From positions 189,592,936-189,656,935 of the forward strand of contig CM077676.1 of NCBI GenBank assembly GCA_039707655.1: 64,000 bases of DNA. The letters run 5' to 3'. The notes under the pieces were generated by a model that saw only the letters and a program-made list of their open reading frames with translations, ran no database searches and was not told where the DNA came from. Below are positions 34,401-49,000 of the stretch, one piece after another; the first letter of the stretch is position 1, and each line of letters starts with the position of its first letter. Position numbers and translations under genes: made by a program. This stretch comes from Elymus sibiricus. Taxonomy: Eukaryota > Streptophyta > Magnoliopsida > Poales > Poaceae.

Positions 34401-35599
34401 TTGTCACGTGCTCGTCTCGGCGTCCGTCGTCGCTACCGCGACGACGTCCGCCTCGACTCGCGTAACCCAAAGTTAGACAGGGTGGCAGTGGTGTCACCTG
34501 CTCGTCTCGGCGTCCGTCGTCACTACCGCGACGATGACCGCCTCGACTCGCGTAACCCTAAGATAGACAGGGTGGCGGTGGTGTCACGTGCTCGTCTCGG
34601 CGACCGTCGTCGCTACCGCGACGACGTCCGCCTCGACTCGCGTAACCCTAAGATAGCCAGGGTGGCAGTGGTGTCACGTGCTCGTCTAGGCGTCTGTCGT
34701 CGCTACCGCGACGACGTCCGCCTCGACTCGCGTAACCCTAGGATAAACAGGCTGGCGGTGGTGTCACGTGCTCGTCTCGGCGTCCGTCGTCGCTACCGCG
34801 ACGACGTCCGCCTCGACTCGCGTAACCCTAAGATAGCCAGGGTGGCAGTGGTGTCACGTGCTCGTCTCGACGTCCGCCTCGACTCGCTTAACCCTAAGTT
34901 AGACAGGGTGCCCGTGGTGTCACGTGCTCGTCTAGGCGTCTGTCATCGCGACCGCGACGACGTCCGCCTCGACTCGCGTAACCCTAGGATAAACAGGGTG
35001 GCGGTGGTGTCACGTGCTCATCTCGGCGTCCGTCGTCGCTACCGCAAAGACGTCCGCCTCGACTCGCGTAACCCTAAGTTAGACAGGGTGGCAGTGGTGT
35101 CACGTGCTCGTCTCGACGTCCGCCTCGACTCGCTTAACCCTAAGTTAGACAGGGTGCCCGTGGTGTCACGTGCTCGTCTTGGCGTCCGTCGTCGCTACCG
35201 CGACGACGTTCGCCTCGCCTCGCGTAACCCTAAGTTAGCCAGGGTGGCAGTGTTGTCACGTGCTCGTCTCGGCGTCCGTCGTCGCTACCGCGACCACGTC
35301 CGCCTCGACTCGCGTAACCCAAAGTTAGACAGGGTGGCAGTGGTGTCACGTGCTCGTCTCGGCGTCCGTCGTCACTACCGCAACGATGTCCGCCTCGACT
35401 CGCGTAACCCTAAGATAGACAGGGTGGCGGTGTTGTCACGTGCTCGTCTCGGCGTCCGTCGTCGCTACCGCGATGACGTCCGCCTCGACTCGCGTAACCC
35501 TAAGATAGACAGGGTGGTGGTGGTGTCACGTGCTCATCTCGGCGTCCGTCGTCGCTACCACGACGACGTCCACCTCGACTCGCGTGACCCTAAGACAGG
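31470..35599 (+). repeat. HOR unit C1, 4,130 bp, 47 monomers
   Basis: This is the longest domain C unit and seems the least deleted. It carries CATCTCTACC (32,392), CACGTCCTCG (33,235), GTGGAAGTGG (near 33,943) and GACTTGCATAAC (34,094). It ends with two CTCGACTCGCTT short monomers and GTGCCCGTGG. Confidence 0.9.
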
Positions 35600-38500
35600 G
35601 TGGCAGCGGTGCCACGTGCTCGTCTCGGCGTCCGTCGTCGCTACCGCGCAGACGTCTTCCTCGACTCGCGTAACCCTAAGTTAGACAGGGTGGCAGTGGT
35701 GTCACGTGCTCGTCTCGACGTCCGCCTCAACTCCCGTAACCCTAAGTTAGACAGGGTGGCGGTGGTGTCACGTGCTCGTGTCGGCGTCCGTCGTCGCTAC
35801 CGCGACGACGTCCGCCTCGACTCGCTTAACCCTAAGTTAGACAGGGTGGCGGTGGTGTCACGTGGTCGTCTCGGCGTCTGTCATCGCTACCGCGACGACG
35901 TCCGCCTCGACTCGCGTAACCCTAAGTTAGACAGGGTGGCAGTGGTGTCACGTGCTCGTCTCGGCGTCCGTCGTCGCTACCGCGATGACGTCCGCCTCGA
36001 CTCGCGTAACCCTAAGTTAGCCAGGGTGGCAGTGTTGTCACGTGCTCGTCTCGGCATCCGTCGTCGCTACCGCGACGACGTCCGCCTCGACTCGCGTAAC
36101 CCAAAGTTAGACAGGGTGGCAGTGGTGTCACCTGCTCGTCTCGGCGTCCGTCGTCACTACCGCGACGACGTCCGCCTCGACTCGCGTAACCCTAAGTTAG
36201 ACAGGGTGGCGGTGGTGTCACGTGCTCGTCTCGGCGTCCGTCGTCGCTACCGCGACGACGTCCGCCTCGACTCGCGTAACCCTAAGTTAGACAGGGTGGC
36301 CGTGGTGTCACGTGCTCGTCTCGGCGTCCGGCGTCGCTACCGCGACGACGTCCGCCTCGACTCGCGTAACCCTAAGTTAGACAGGGTGGCAGTGGTGTCA
36401 CGTGCTCGTCTAGGCGTCCGTCGTCGCTACCGCGACGACGTCCGCCTTGACTCGCGTAACCCTAAGATAGACAGGGTGGCGGTGTTGTCACGTGCTCGTC
36501 TCGGCGTCCGTCGTCGCTACCGCGACGACGTCCGCCTCGACTCGCTTAACCCTAAGTTAGACAGGGTGGCGGTGGTGTCACGTGCTCGTCTCGGCGTCCG
36601 TCGTCGCTACCGCGACGACGTCCGCCTCGACTCGTGTAACCCTAAGATAGACAGGTTGGCGGTGTTGTCACGTGCTCGTCTCGGCGTCCGTCGTCGCTAC
36701 CGCAAATACGTCCGCCTCGACTCGCGTAACGCAAAGATATACAGGGTGGCGGTGGTGTCACGTGCTCGTCTCGGCGTCCGTCGTCGCTACCGCGAAGACG
36801 TCTTCCTCGACTCGCGTAACCCTAAGTTAGACAGGGTGGCAGTGGTGTCACGTGCTCGTCTCGACGTCCGCCTCAACTCCCGTAACCCTAAGTTAGACAG
36901 GGTGGCGGTGGTGTCACGTCCTCGTGTCGGCGTCCGTCGTCGCTACCGCGACGACGTCCGCCTCGACTCGCTTAACCCTAAATTAGACAGGGTGGCGGTG
37001 GTGTCACGTGGTCGTCTCGGCGTCTGTCATCGCTACCGCGACGACGTCCGCCTCGACTCGCGTAACCCTAAGTTAGACAGGGTGGCAGTGGTGTCACGTG
37101 CTCGTCTCGGCGTCCGTCGTCGCTACCGCGATGACGTCCGCCTCGACTCGCGTAACCCTAAGTTAGCCAGGGTGGCAGTGTTGTCACGTGCTCGTCTCGG
37201 CGTCCGTCGTCGCTACCGCGACGACGTCCGCCTCGACTCGCGTAACCCAAAGTTAGACAGGGTGGCAGTGGTGTCACCTGCTCGTCTCGGCGTCCGTCGT
37301 CACTACCGCGACGATGACCGCCTCGACTCGCGTAACCCTAAGATAGACAGGGTGGCGGTGGTGTCACGTGCTCGTCTCGGCGTCCGTCGTCGCTACCGCG
37401 ACGACGTCCGCCTCGACTCGCGTAACCCTAAGATAGCCAGGGTGGCAGTGGTGTCACGTGCTCGTCTAGGCGTCTGTCGTCGCTACCGCGACGACGTCCG
37501 CCTCGACTCGCGTAACCCTAGGATAAACAGGCTGGCGGTGGTGTCACGTGCTCGTCTCGGCGTCCGTCGTCGCTACCGCGACGACGTCCGCCTCGACTCG
37601 CGTAACCCTAAGATAGCCAGGGTGGCAGTGGTGTCACGTGCTCGTCTAGGCGTCTGTCATCGCTACCGCGACGACGTCCGCCTCGACTCGCGTAACCCTA
37701 GGATAAACAGGGTGGCGGTGGTGTCACGTGCTCGTCTCGGCGTCCGTCGTCGCTACCGCGACGACGTCCGCCTCGACTTGCATAACCCTAAGTTAGACAG
37801 GGTGGCGGTGGTGTCACGTGCTCGTCTCGGCGTCCGTCGTCGCTACCGCGACGACGTCCGCCTCGACTCGCGTAACCCTAAGTTAGACAGGGTGGCAGTG
37901 GTGTCACGTGCTCGTCTCGGCGTCCGGCGTCGCTACCGCGACGACGTCCGCCTCGACTCGCGTAACCCTAAGTTAGACAGGGTGGCAGTGGTGTCACGTG
38001 CTCGTCTCGGCGTCCGTCGTCGCTACCGCGATGACGTCCGCCTCGACTCGCGTAACCCTAAGTTAGCCAGGGTGGCAGTGTTGTCACGTGCTCGTCTCGG
38101 CGTCCGTCGTCGCTACCGCGACGACGTCCGCCTCGACTCGCGTAACCCAAAGTTAGACAGGGTGGCAGTGCTGTCACCTGCTCGTCTCGGCGTCCGTCGT
38201 CACTACCGCGACGATGACCGCCTCGACTCGCGTAACCCTAAGATAGACAGGGTGGCGGTGGTGTCACGTGCTCGTCTCGGCGACCGTCGTCGCTACCGCG
38301 ACGACGTCCGCCTCGACTCGCGTAACCCTAAGATAGCCAGGGTGGCAGTGGTGTCACGTGCTCGTCTAGGCGTCTGTCGTCGCTACCGCGACGACGTCCG
38401 CCTCGACTCGCGTAACCCTAGGATAAACAGGCTGGCGGTGGTGTCACGTGCTCGTCTCGGCGTCCGTCGTCGCTACCGCGACGACGTCCGCCTCGACTCG

Positions 38501-39279
38501 CGTAACCCTAAGATAGCCAGGGTGGCAGTGGTGTCACGTGCTCGTCTCGACGTCCGCCTCGACTCGCTTAACCCTAAGTTAGACAGGGTGCCCGTGGTGT
38601 CACGTGCTCGTCTAGGCGTCTGTCATCGCGACCGCGACGACGTCCGCCTCGACTCGCGTAACCCTAGGATAAACAGGGTGGCGGTGGTGTCACGTGCTCA
38701 TCTCGGCGTCCGTCGTCGCTACCGCAAAGACGTCCGCCTCGACTCGCGTAACCCTAAGTTAGACAGGGTGGCAGTGGTGTCACGTGCTCGTCTCGACGTC
38801 CGCCTCGACTCGCTTAACCCTAAGTTAGACAGGGTGCCCGTGGTGTCACGTGCTCGTCTTGGCGTCCGTCGTCGCTACCGCGACGACGTTCGCCTCGCCT
38901 CGCGTAACCCTAAGTTAGCCAGGGTGGCAGTGTTGTCACGTGCTCGTCTCGGCGTCCGTCGTCGCTACCGCGACCACGTCCGCCTCGACTCGCGTAACCC
39001 AAAGTTAGACAGGGTGGCAGTGGTGTCACGTGCTCGTCTCGGCGTCCGTCGTCACTACCGCAACGATGTCCGCCTCGACTCGCGTAACCCTAAGATAGAC
39101 AGGGTGGCGGTGTTGTCACGTGCTCGTCTCGGCGTCCGTCGTCGCTACCGCGATGACGTCCGCCTCGACTCGCGTAACCCTAAGATAGACAGGGTGGTGG
39201 TGGTGTCACGTGCTCATCTCGGCGTCCGTCGTCGCTACCACGACGACGTCCACCTCGACTCGCGTGACCCTAAGACAGG
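35600..39279 (+). repeat. HOR unit C2, 3,680 bp, 42 monomers
   Basis: This is C1 minus five monomers. The junction is a hybrid monomer near 36,125-36,215 that starts as the CACCTGC/CACTACC type and ends as an ordinary GTTAGAC type. It shares CACGTCCTCG and GACTTGCATAAC with C1, and GGCATCCG (36,054) with C3. Confidence 0.88.
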
Positions 39280-42200
39280 GTGGCAGCGGTGCCACGTGCT
39301 CGTCTCGGCGTCCGTCGTCGCTACCGCGCAGACGTCTTCCTCGACTCGCGTAACCCTAAGTTAGACAGGGTGGCAGTGGTGTCACGTGCTCGTCTCGACG
39401 TCCGCCTCAACTCCCGTAACCCTAAGTTAGACAGGGTGGCGGTGGTGTCACGTGCTCGTGTCGGCGTCCGTCGTCGCTACCGCGACGACGTCCGCCTCGA
39501 CTCGCTTAACCCTAAGTTAGACAGGGTGGCGGTGGTGTCACGTGGTCGTCTCGGCGTCTGTCATCGCTACCGCGACGACGTCCGCCTCGACTCGCGTAAC
39601 CCTAAGTTAGACAGGGTGGCAGTGGTGTCACGTGCTCGTCTCGGCGTCCGTCGTCGCTACCGCGATGACGTCCGCCTCGACTCGCGTAACCCTAAGTTAG
39701 CCAGGGTGGCAGTGTTGTCACGTGCTCGTCTCGGCATCCGTCGTCGCTACCGCGACGACGTCCGCCTCGACTCGCGTAACCCAAAGTTAGACAGGGTGGC
39801 AGTGGTGTCACCTGCTCGTCTCGGCGTCCGTCGTCACTACCGCGACGATGACCGCCTCGACTCGCGTAACCCTAAGATAGACAGGGTGGCGGTGGTGTCA
39901 CGTGCTCGTCTCGGCGTCCGTCGTCGCTACCGCGACGACGTCCGCCTCGACTCGCGTAACCCTAAGATAGCCAGGGTGGCAGTGGTGTCACGTGCTCGTC
40001 TAGGCGTCTGTCGTCGCTACCGCGACGACGTCCGCCTCGACTCGCGTAACCCTAGGATAAACAGGCTGGCGGTGGTGTCACGTGCTCGTCTCGGCGTCCG
40101 TCGTCGCTACCGCGACGACGTCCGCCTCGACTCGCGTAACCCTAAGATAGCCAGGGTGGCAGTGGTGTCACGTGCTCGTCTAGGCGTCTGTCATCTCTAC
40201 CGCGACGACGTCCGCCTCGACTCGCGTAACCCTAGGATAAACAGGGTGGCGGTGGTGTCACGTGCTCGTCTCGGCGTCCGTCGTCGCTACCGCGACGACG
40301 TCCGCCTCGACTCGCATAACCCTAAGTTAGACAGGGTGGCGGTGGTGTCACGTGCTCGTCTCGGCGTCCGTCGTCGCTACCGCGACGACGTCCGCCTCGA
40401 CTCGCGTAACCCTAAGTTAGACAGGGTGGCAGTGGTGTCACGTGCTCGTCTAGGCGTCCGTCGTCGCTACCGCGACGACGTCCGCCTTGACTCGCGTAAC
40501 CCTAAGATAGACAGGGTGGCGGTGTTGTCACGTGCTCGTCTCGGCGTCCGTCGTCGCTACCGCGACGACGTCCGCCTCGACTCGCTTAACCCTAAGTTAG
40601 ACAGGGTGGCGGTGGTGTCACGTGCTCGTCTCGGCGTCCGTCGTCGCTACCGCGACGACGTCCGCCTCGACTCGTGTAACCCTAAGATAGACAGGGTGGC
40701 GGTGTTGTCACGTGCTCGTCTCGGCGTCCGTCGTCGCTACCGCAAATACGTCCGCCTCGACTCGCGTAACGCAAAGATATACAGGGTGGCGGTGGTGTCA
40801 CGTGCTCGTCTCGGCGTCCGTCGTCGCTACCGCGAAGACGTCTTCCTCGACTCGCGTAACCCTAAGTTAGACAGGGTGGCAGTGGTGTCACGTGCTCGTC
40901 TCGACGTCCGCCTCAACTCCCGTAACCCTAAGTTAGACAGGGTGGCGGTGGTGTCACGTGCTCGTGTCGGCGTCCGTCGTCGCTACCGCGACGACGTCCG
41001 CCTCGACTCGCTTAACCCTAAATTAGACAGGGTGGCGGTGGTGTCACGTGGTCGTCTCGGCGTCTGTCATCGCTACCGCGACGACGTCCGCCTCGACTCG
41101 CGTAACCCTAAGTTAGACAGGGTGGCAGTGGTGTCACGTGCTCGTCTCGGCGTCCGTCGTCGCTACCGCGATGACGTCCGCCTCGACTCGCGTAACCCTA
41201 AGTTAGCCAGGGTGGCAGTGTTGTCACGTGCTCGTCTCGGCGTCCGTCGTCGCTACCGCGACGACGTCCGCCTCGACTCGCGTAACCCAAAGTTAGACAG
41301 GGTGGCAGTGGTGTCACCTGCTCGTCTCGGCGTCCGTCGTCACTACCGCGACGATGACCGCCTCGACTCGCGTAACCCTAAGATAGACAGGGTGGCGGTG
41401 GTGTCACGTGCTCGTCTCGGCGTCCGTCGTCGCTACCGCGACGACGTCCGCCTCGACTCGCGTAACCCTAAGATAGCCAGGGTGGCAGTGGTGTCACGTG
41501 CTCGTCTAGGCGTCTGTCGTCGCTACCGCGACGACGTCCGCCTCGACTCGCGTAACCCTAGGATAAACAGGCTGGCGGTGGTGTCACGTGCTCGTCTCGG
41601 CGTCCGTCGTCGCTACCGCGAAGACGTCCGCCTCGACTCGCGTAACCCTAAGATAGCCAGGGTGGCAGTGGTGTCACGTGCTCGTCTAGGCGTCTGTCAT
41701 CGCTACCGCGACGACGTCCGCCTCGACTCGCGTAACCCTAGGATAAACAGGGTGGCGGTGGTGTCACGTGCTCGTCTCGGCGTCCGTCGTCGCTACCGCG
41801 ACGACGTCCGCCTCGACTCGCATAACCCTAAGTTAGACAGGGTGGCGGTGGTGTCACGTGCTCGTCTCGGCGTCCGTCGTCGCTACCGCGACGACGTCCG
41901 CCTCGACTCGCGTAACCCTAAGTTAGACAGGGTGGCAGTGGTGTCACGTGCTCGTCTCGGCGTCCGGCGTCGCTACCGCGACGACGTCCGCCTCGACTCG
42001 CGTAACCCTAAGTTAGACAGGGTGGCAGTGGTGTCACGTGCTCGTCTCGGCGTCCGTCGTCGCTACCGCGATGACGTCCGCCTCGACTCGCGTAACCCTA
42101 AGTTAGCCAGGGTGGCAGTGTTGTCACGTGCTCGTCTCGGCGTCCGTCGTCGCTACCGCGACGACGTCCGCCTCGACTCGCGTAACCCAAAGTTAGACAG

Positions 42201-43319
42201 GGTGGCAGTGGTGTCACCTGCTCGTCTCGGCGTCCGTCGTCACTACCGCGACGATGACCGCCTCGACTCGCGTAACCCTAAGATAGACAGGGTGGCGGTG
42301 GTGTCACGTGCTCGTCTCGGCGACCGTCGTCGCTACCGCGACGACGTCCGCCTCGACTCGCGTAACCCTAAGATAGCCAGGGTGGCAGTGGTGTCACGTG
42401 CTCGTCTAGGCGTCTGTCGTCGCTACCGCGACGACGTCCGCCTCGACTCGCGTAACCCTAGGATAAACAGGCTGGCGGTGGTGTCACGTGCTCGTCTCGG
42501 CGTCCGTCGTCGCTACCGCGACGACGTCCGCCTCGACTCGCGTAACCCTAAGATAGCCAGGGTGGCAGTGGTGTCACGTGCTCGTCTCGACGTCCGCCTC
42601 GACTCGCTTAACCCTAAGTTAGACAGGGTGCCCGTGGTGTCACGTGCTCGTCTAGGCGTCTGTCATCGCGACCGCGACGACGTCCGCCTCGACTCGCGTA
42701 ACCCTAGGATAAACAGGGTGGCGGTGGTGTCACGTGCTCATCTCGGCGTCCGTCGTCGCTACCGCAAAGACGTCCGCCTCGACTCGCGTAACCCTAAGTT
42801 AGACAGGGTGGCAGTGGTGTCACGTGCTCGTCTCGACGTCCGCCTCGACTCGCTTAACCCTAAGTTAGACAGGGTGCCCGTGGTGTCACGTGCTCGTCTT
42901 GGCGTCCGTCGTCGCTACCGCGACGACGTTCGCCTCGACTCGCGTAACCCTAAGTTAGCCAGGGTGGCAGTGTTGTCACGTGCTCGTCTCGGCGTCCGTC
43001 GTCGCTACCGCGACCACGTCCGCCTCGACTCGCGTAACCCAAAGTTAGACAGGGTGGCAGTGGTGTCACGTGCTCGTCTCGGCGTCCGTCGTCACTACCG
43101 CAACGATGTCCGCCTCGACTCGCGTAACCCTAAGATAGACAGGGTGGCGGTGTTGTCACGTGCTCGTCTCGGCGTCCGTCGTCGCTACCGCGATGACGTC
43201 CGCCTCGACTCGCGTAACCCTAAGATAGACAGGGTGGTGGTGGTGTCACGTGCTCATCTCGGCGTCCGTCGTCGCTACCACGACGACGTCCACCTCGACT
43301 CGCGTGACCCTAAGACAGG
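39280..43319 (+). repeat. HOR unit C3, 4,040 bp, 46 monomers
   Basis: This is C1 minus one monomer: the GTCCGGCGTC monomer in the first half is absent, and the order goes directly to CTAGGCGTCCGTC near 40,449. It keeps CATCTCTACC and has the consensus CACGTGCTCGTG where C1 and C2 have CACGTCCTCG. CGCGAAGACGTCCGCC near 41,617 is private. Confidence 0.88.
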
Positions 43320-46099
43320 GTGGCAGCGGTGCCACGTGCTCGTCTCGGCGTCCGTCGTCGCTACCGCGCAGACGTCTTCCTCGACTCGCGTAACCCTAAG
43401 TTAGACAGGGTGGCAGTGGTGTCACGTGCTCGTCTCGACGTCCGCCTCAACTCCCGTAACCCTAAGTTAGACAGGGTGGCGGTGGTGTCACGTGCTCGTG
43501 TCGGCGTCCGTCGTCGCTACCGCGACGACGTCCGCCTCGACTCGCTTAACCCTAAGTTAGACAGGGTGGCGGTGGTGTCACGTGGTCGTCTCGGCGTCTG
43601 TCATCGCTACCGCGACGACGTCCGCCTCGACTCGCGTAACCCTAAGTTAGAGAGGGTGGCAGTGGTGTCACGTGCTCGTCTCGGCGTCCGTCGTCGCTAC
43701 CGCGATGACGTCCGCCTCGACTCGCGTAACCCTAAGTTAGCCAGGGTGGCAGTGTTGTCACGTGCTCGTCTCGGCGTCCGTCGTCGCTACCGCGACGACG
43801 TCCGCCTCGACTCGCGTAACCCAAAGTTAGACAGGGTGGCAGTGGTGTCACCTGCTCGTCTCGGCGTCCGTCGTCACTACCGCGACGACGTCCGCCTCGA
43901 CTCGCGTAACCCTAAGATAGCGAGGGTGGCGGTGGTGTCACGTGCTCGTCTCGGCGTCTGTCATCTCTACCGCGACGACGTCCGCCTCGACTCGCGTAAC
44001 CCTAAGTTAGACAGGGTGGCAGTGGTGTCACGTGCTCGTCTCGGCGTCCGGCGTCGCTACCGCGACGACGTCCGCCTCGACTCGCGTAACCCTAAGTTAG
44101 ACAGGGTGGCAGTGGTGTCACGTGCTCGTCTAGGCGTCCGTCGTCGCTACCGCGACGACGTCCGCCTTGACTCGCGTAACCCTAAGATAGACAGGGTGGC
44201 GGTGTTGTCACGTGCTCGTCTCGGCGTCCGTCGTCGCTACCGCGACGACGTCCGCCTCGACTCGCTTAACCCTAAGTTAGACAGGGTGGCGGTGGTGTCA
44301 CGTGCTCGTCTCGGCGTCCGTCGTCGCTACCGCGACGACGTCCGCCTCGACTCGTGTAACCCTAAGATAGACAGGGTGGCGGTGTTGTCACGTGCTCGTC
44401 TCGGCGTCCGTCGTCGCTACCGCAAATACGTCCGCCTCGACTCGCGTAACGCAAAGATATACAGGGTGGCGGTGGTGTCACGTGCTCGTCTCGGCGTCCG
44501 TCGTCGCTACCGCGAAGACGTCTTCCTCGACTCGCGTAACCCTAAGTTAGACAGGGTGGCAGTGGTGTCACGTGCTCGTCTCGACGTCCGCCTCAACTCC
44601 CGTAACCCTAAGTTAGACAGGGTGGCGGTGGTGTCACGTGCTCGTGTCGGCGTCCGTCGTCGCTACCGCGACGACGTCCGCCTCGACTCGCTTAACCCTA
44701 AATTAGACAGGGTGGCGGTGGTGTCACGTGGTCGTCTCGGCGTCTGTCATCGCTACCGCGACGACGTCCGCCTCGACTCGCGTAACCCTAAGTTAGACAG
44801 GGTGGCAGTGGTGTCACGTGCTCGTCTCGGCGTCCGTCGTCGCTACCGCGATGACGTCCGCCTCGACTCGCGTAACCCTAAGTTAGCCAGGGTGGCAGTG
44901 TTGTCACGTGCTCGTCTCGGCGTCCGTCGTCGCTACCGCGACGACGTCCGCCTCGACTCGCGTAACCCAAAGTTAGACAGGGTGGCAGTGGTGTCACCTG
45001 CTCGTCTCGGCGTCCGTCGTCACTACCGCGACGATGACCGCCTCGACTCGCGTAACCCTAAGATAGACAGGGTGGCGGTGGTGTCACGTGCTCGTCTCGG
45101 CGTCCGTCGTCGCTACCGCGACGACGTCCGCCTCGACTCGCGTAACCCTAAGATAGCCAGGGTGGCAGTGGTGTCACGTGCTCGTCTAGGCGTCTGTCGT
45201 CGCTACCGCGACGACGTCCGCCTCGACTCGCGTAACCCTAGGATAAACAGGCTGGCGGTGGTGTCACGTGCTCGTCTCGGCGTCCGTCGTCGCTACCGCG
45301 ACGACGTCCGCCTCGACTCGCGTAACCCTAAGATAGCCAGGGTGGCAGTGGTGTCACGTGCTCGTCTCGACGTCCGCCTCGACTCGCTTAACCCTAAGTT
45401 AGACAGGGTGCCCGTGGTGTCACGTGCTCGTCTAGGCGTCTGTCATCGCGACCGCGACGACGTCCGCCTCGACTCGCGTAACCCTAGGATAAACAGGGTG
45501 GCGGTGGTGTCACGTGCTCATCTCGGCGTCCGTCGTCGCTACCGCAAAGACGTCCGCCTCGACTCGCGTAACCCTAAGTTAGACAGGGTGGCAGTGGTGT
45601 CACGTGCTCGTCTCGACGTCCGCCTCGACTCGCTTAACCCTAAGTAAGACAGGGTGCCCGTGGTGTCACGTGCTCGTCTTGGCGTCCGTCGTCGCTACCG
45701 CGACGACGTTCGCCTCGACTCGCGTAACCCTAAGTTAGCCAGGGTGGCAGTGTTGTCACGTGCTCGTCTCGGCGTCCGTCGTCGCTACCGCGACCACGTC
45801 CGCCTCGACTCGCGTAACCCAAAGTTAGACAGGGTGGCAGTGGTGTCACGTGCTCGTCTCGGCGTCCGTCGTCACTACCGCAACGATGTCCGCCTCGACT
45901 CGCGTAACCCTAAGATAGACAGGGTGGCGGTGTTGTCACGTGCTCGTCTCGGCGTCCGTCGTCGCTACCGCGATGACGTCCGCCTCGACTCGCGTAACCC
46001 TAAGATAGACAGGGTGGTGGTGGTGTCACGTGCTCATCTCGGCGTCCGTCGTCGCTACCACGACGACGTCCACCTCGACTCGCGTGACCCTAAGACAGG
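43320..46099 (+). repeat. HOR unit C4, 2,780 bp, 32 monomers, with nonsense change
   Basis: This unit shares GAGAGGGTGG (43,650) and two hybrid monomers with C5. Relative to C5 it has lost a further ten monomers in its second half. At 45,645-45,647 GTTAGAC has become GTAAGAC, creating the window's only in-frame TAA by base substitution. Confidence 0.88.
45645..45647 (+). other. In-frame TAA from a single T-to-A change
   Basis: The consensus reads CCCTAAGTTAGACAGGG; here it reads CCCTAAGTAAGACAGGG. This interrupts the otherwise open frame without any change in the surrounding repeat, which supports absence of selection for coding. Confidence 0.9.
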
Positions 46100-49000
46100 G
46101 TGGCAGCGGTGCCACGTGCTCGTCTCGGCGTCCGTCGTCGCTACCGCGCAGACGTCTTCCTCGACTCGCGTAACCCTAAGTTAGACAGGGTGGCAGTGGT
46201 GTCACGTGCTCGTCTCGACGTCCGCCTCAACTCCCGTAACCCTAAGTTAGACAGGGTGGCGGTGGTGTCACGTGCTCGTGTCGGCGTCCGTCGTCGCTAC
46301 CGCGACGACGTCCGCCTCGACTCGCTTAACCCTAAGTTAGACAGGGTGGCGGTGGTGTCACGTGGTCGTCTCGGCGTCTGTCATCGCTACCGCGACGACG
46401 TCCGCCTCGACTCGCGTAACCCTAAGTTAGAGAGGGTGGCAGTGGTGTCACGTGCTCGTCTCGGCGTCCGTCGTCGCTACCGCGATGACGTCCGCCTCGA
46501 CTCGCGTAACCCTAAGTTAGCCAGGGTGGCAGTGTTGTCACGTGCTCGTCTCGGCGTCCGTCGTCGCTACCGCGACGACGTCCGCCTCGACTCGCGTAAC
46601 CCAAAGTTAGACAGGGTGGCAGTGGTGTCACCTGCTCGTCTCGGCGTCCGTCGTCACTACCGCGACGACGTCCGCCTCGACTCGCGTAACCCTAAGATAG
46701 CCAGGGTGGCGGTGGTGTCACGTGCTCGTCTCGGCGTCTGTCATCTCTACCGCGACGACGTCCGCCTCGACTCGCGTAACCCTAAGTTAGACAGGGTGGC
46801 AGTGGTGTCACGTGCTCGTCTCGGCGTCCGGCGTCGCTACCGCGACGACGTCCGCCTCGACTCGCGTAACCCTAAGTTAGACAGGGTGGCAGTGGTGTCA
46901 CGTGCTCGTCTAGGCGTCCGTCGTCGCTACCGCGACGACGTCCGCCTTGACTCGCGTAACCCTAAGATAGACAGGGTGGCGGTGTTGTCACGTGCTCGTC
47001 TCGGCGTCCGTCGTCGCTACCGCGACGACGTCCGCCTCGACTCGCTTAACCCTAAGTTAGACAGGGTGGCGGTGGTGTCACGTGCTCGTCTCGGCGTCCG
47101 TCGTCGCTACCGCGACGACGTCCGCCTCGACTCGTGTAACCCTAAGATAGACAGGGTGGCGGTGTTGTCACGTGCTCGTCTCGGCGTCCGTCGTCGCTAC
47201 CGCAAATACGTCCGCCTCGACTCGCGTAACGCAAAGATATACAGGGTGGCGGCGGTGTCACGTGCTCGTCTCGGCGTCCGTCGTCGCTACCGCGAAGACG
47301 TCTTCCTCGACTCGCGTAACCCTAAGTTAGACAGGGTGGCAGTGGTGTCACGTGCTCGTCTCGACGTCCGCCTCAACTCCCGTAACCCTAAGTTAGACAG
47401 GGTGGCGGTGGTGTCACGTGCTCGTGTCGGCGTCCGTCGTCGCTACCGCGACGACGTCCGCCTCGACTCGCTTAACCCTAAATTAGACAGGGTGGCGGTG
47501 GTGTCACGTGGTCGTCTCGGCGTCTGTCATCGCTACCGCGACGACGTCCGCCTCGACTCGCGTAACCCTAAGTTAGACAGGGTGGCAGTGGTGTCACGTG
47601 CTCGTCTCGGCGTCCGTCGTCGCTACCGCGATGACGTCCGCCTCGACTCGCGTAACCCTAAGTTAGCCAGGGTGGCAGTGTTGTCACGTGCTCGTCTCGG
47701 CGTCCGTCGTCGCTACCGCGACGACGTCCGCCTAGACTCGCGTAACCCAAAGTTAGACAGGGTGGCAGTGGTGTCACCTGCTCGTCTCGGCGTCCGTCGT
47801 CACTACCGCGACGATGACCGCCTCGACTCGCGTAACCCTAAGATAGACAGGGTGGCGGTGGTGTCACGTGCTCGTCTCGGCGTCCGTCGTCGCTACCGCG
47901 ACGACGTCCGCCTCGACTCGCGTAACCCTAAGATAGCCAGGGTGGCAGTGGTGTCACGTGCTCGTCTAGGCGTCTGTCGTCGCTACCGCGACGACGTCCG
48001 CCTCGACTCGCGTAACCCTAGGATAAACAGGCTGGCGGTGGTGTTACGTGCTCGTCTCGGCGTCCGTCGTCGCTACCGCGACGACGTCCGCCTCGACTCG
48101 CGTAACCCTAAGATAGCCAGGGTGGCAGTGGTGTCACGTGCTCGTCTAGGCGTCTGTCATCGCTACCGCGACGACGTCCGCCTCGACTCGCGTAACCCTA
48201 GGATAAACAGGGTGGCGGTGGTGTCACGTGCTCGTCTCGGCGTCCGTCGTCGCTACCGCGACGACGTCCGCCTCGACTCGCATAACCCTAAGTTAGACAG
48301 GGTGGCGGTGGTGTCACGTGCTCGTCTCGGCGTCCGTCGTCGCTACCGCGACGACGTCCGCCTCGACTCGCGTAACCCTAAGTTAGACAGGGTGGCAGTG
48401 GTGTCACGTGCTCGTCTCGGCGTCCGGCGTCGCTACCGCGACGACGTCCGCCTCCACTCGCGTAACCCTAAGTTAGACAGGGTGGCAGTGGTGTCACGTG
48501 CTCGTCTCGGCGTCCGTCGTCGCTACCGCGATGACGTCCGCCTCGACTCGCGTAACCCTAAGTTAGCCAGGGTGGCAGTGTTGTCACGTGCTCGTCTCGG
48601 CGTCCGTCGTCGCTACCGCGACGACGTCCGCCTCGACTCGCGTAACCCAAAGTTAGACAGGGTGGCAGTGGTGTCACCTGCTCGTCTCGGCGTCCGTCGT
48701 CACTACCGCGACGATGACCGCCTCGACTCGCGTAACCCTAAGATAGACAGGGTGGCGGTGGTGTCACGTGCTCGTCTCGGCGACCGTCGTCGCTACCGCG
48801 ACGACGTCCGCCTCGACTCGCGTAACCCTAAGATAGCCAGGGTGGCAGTGGTGTCACGTGCTCGTCTAGGCGTCTGTCGTCGCTACCGCGACGACGTCCG
48901 CCTCGACTCGCGTAACCCTAGGATAAACAGGCTGGCGGTGGTGTCACGTGCTCGTCTCGGCGTCCGTCGTCGCTACCGCGACGACGTCCGCCTCGACTCG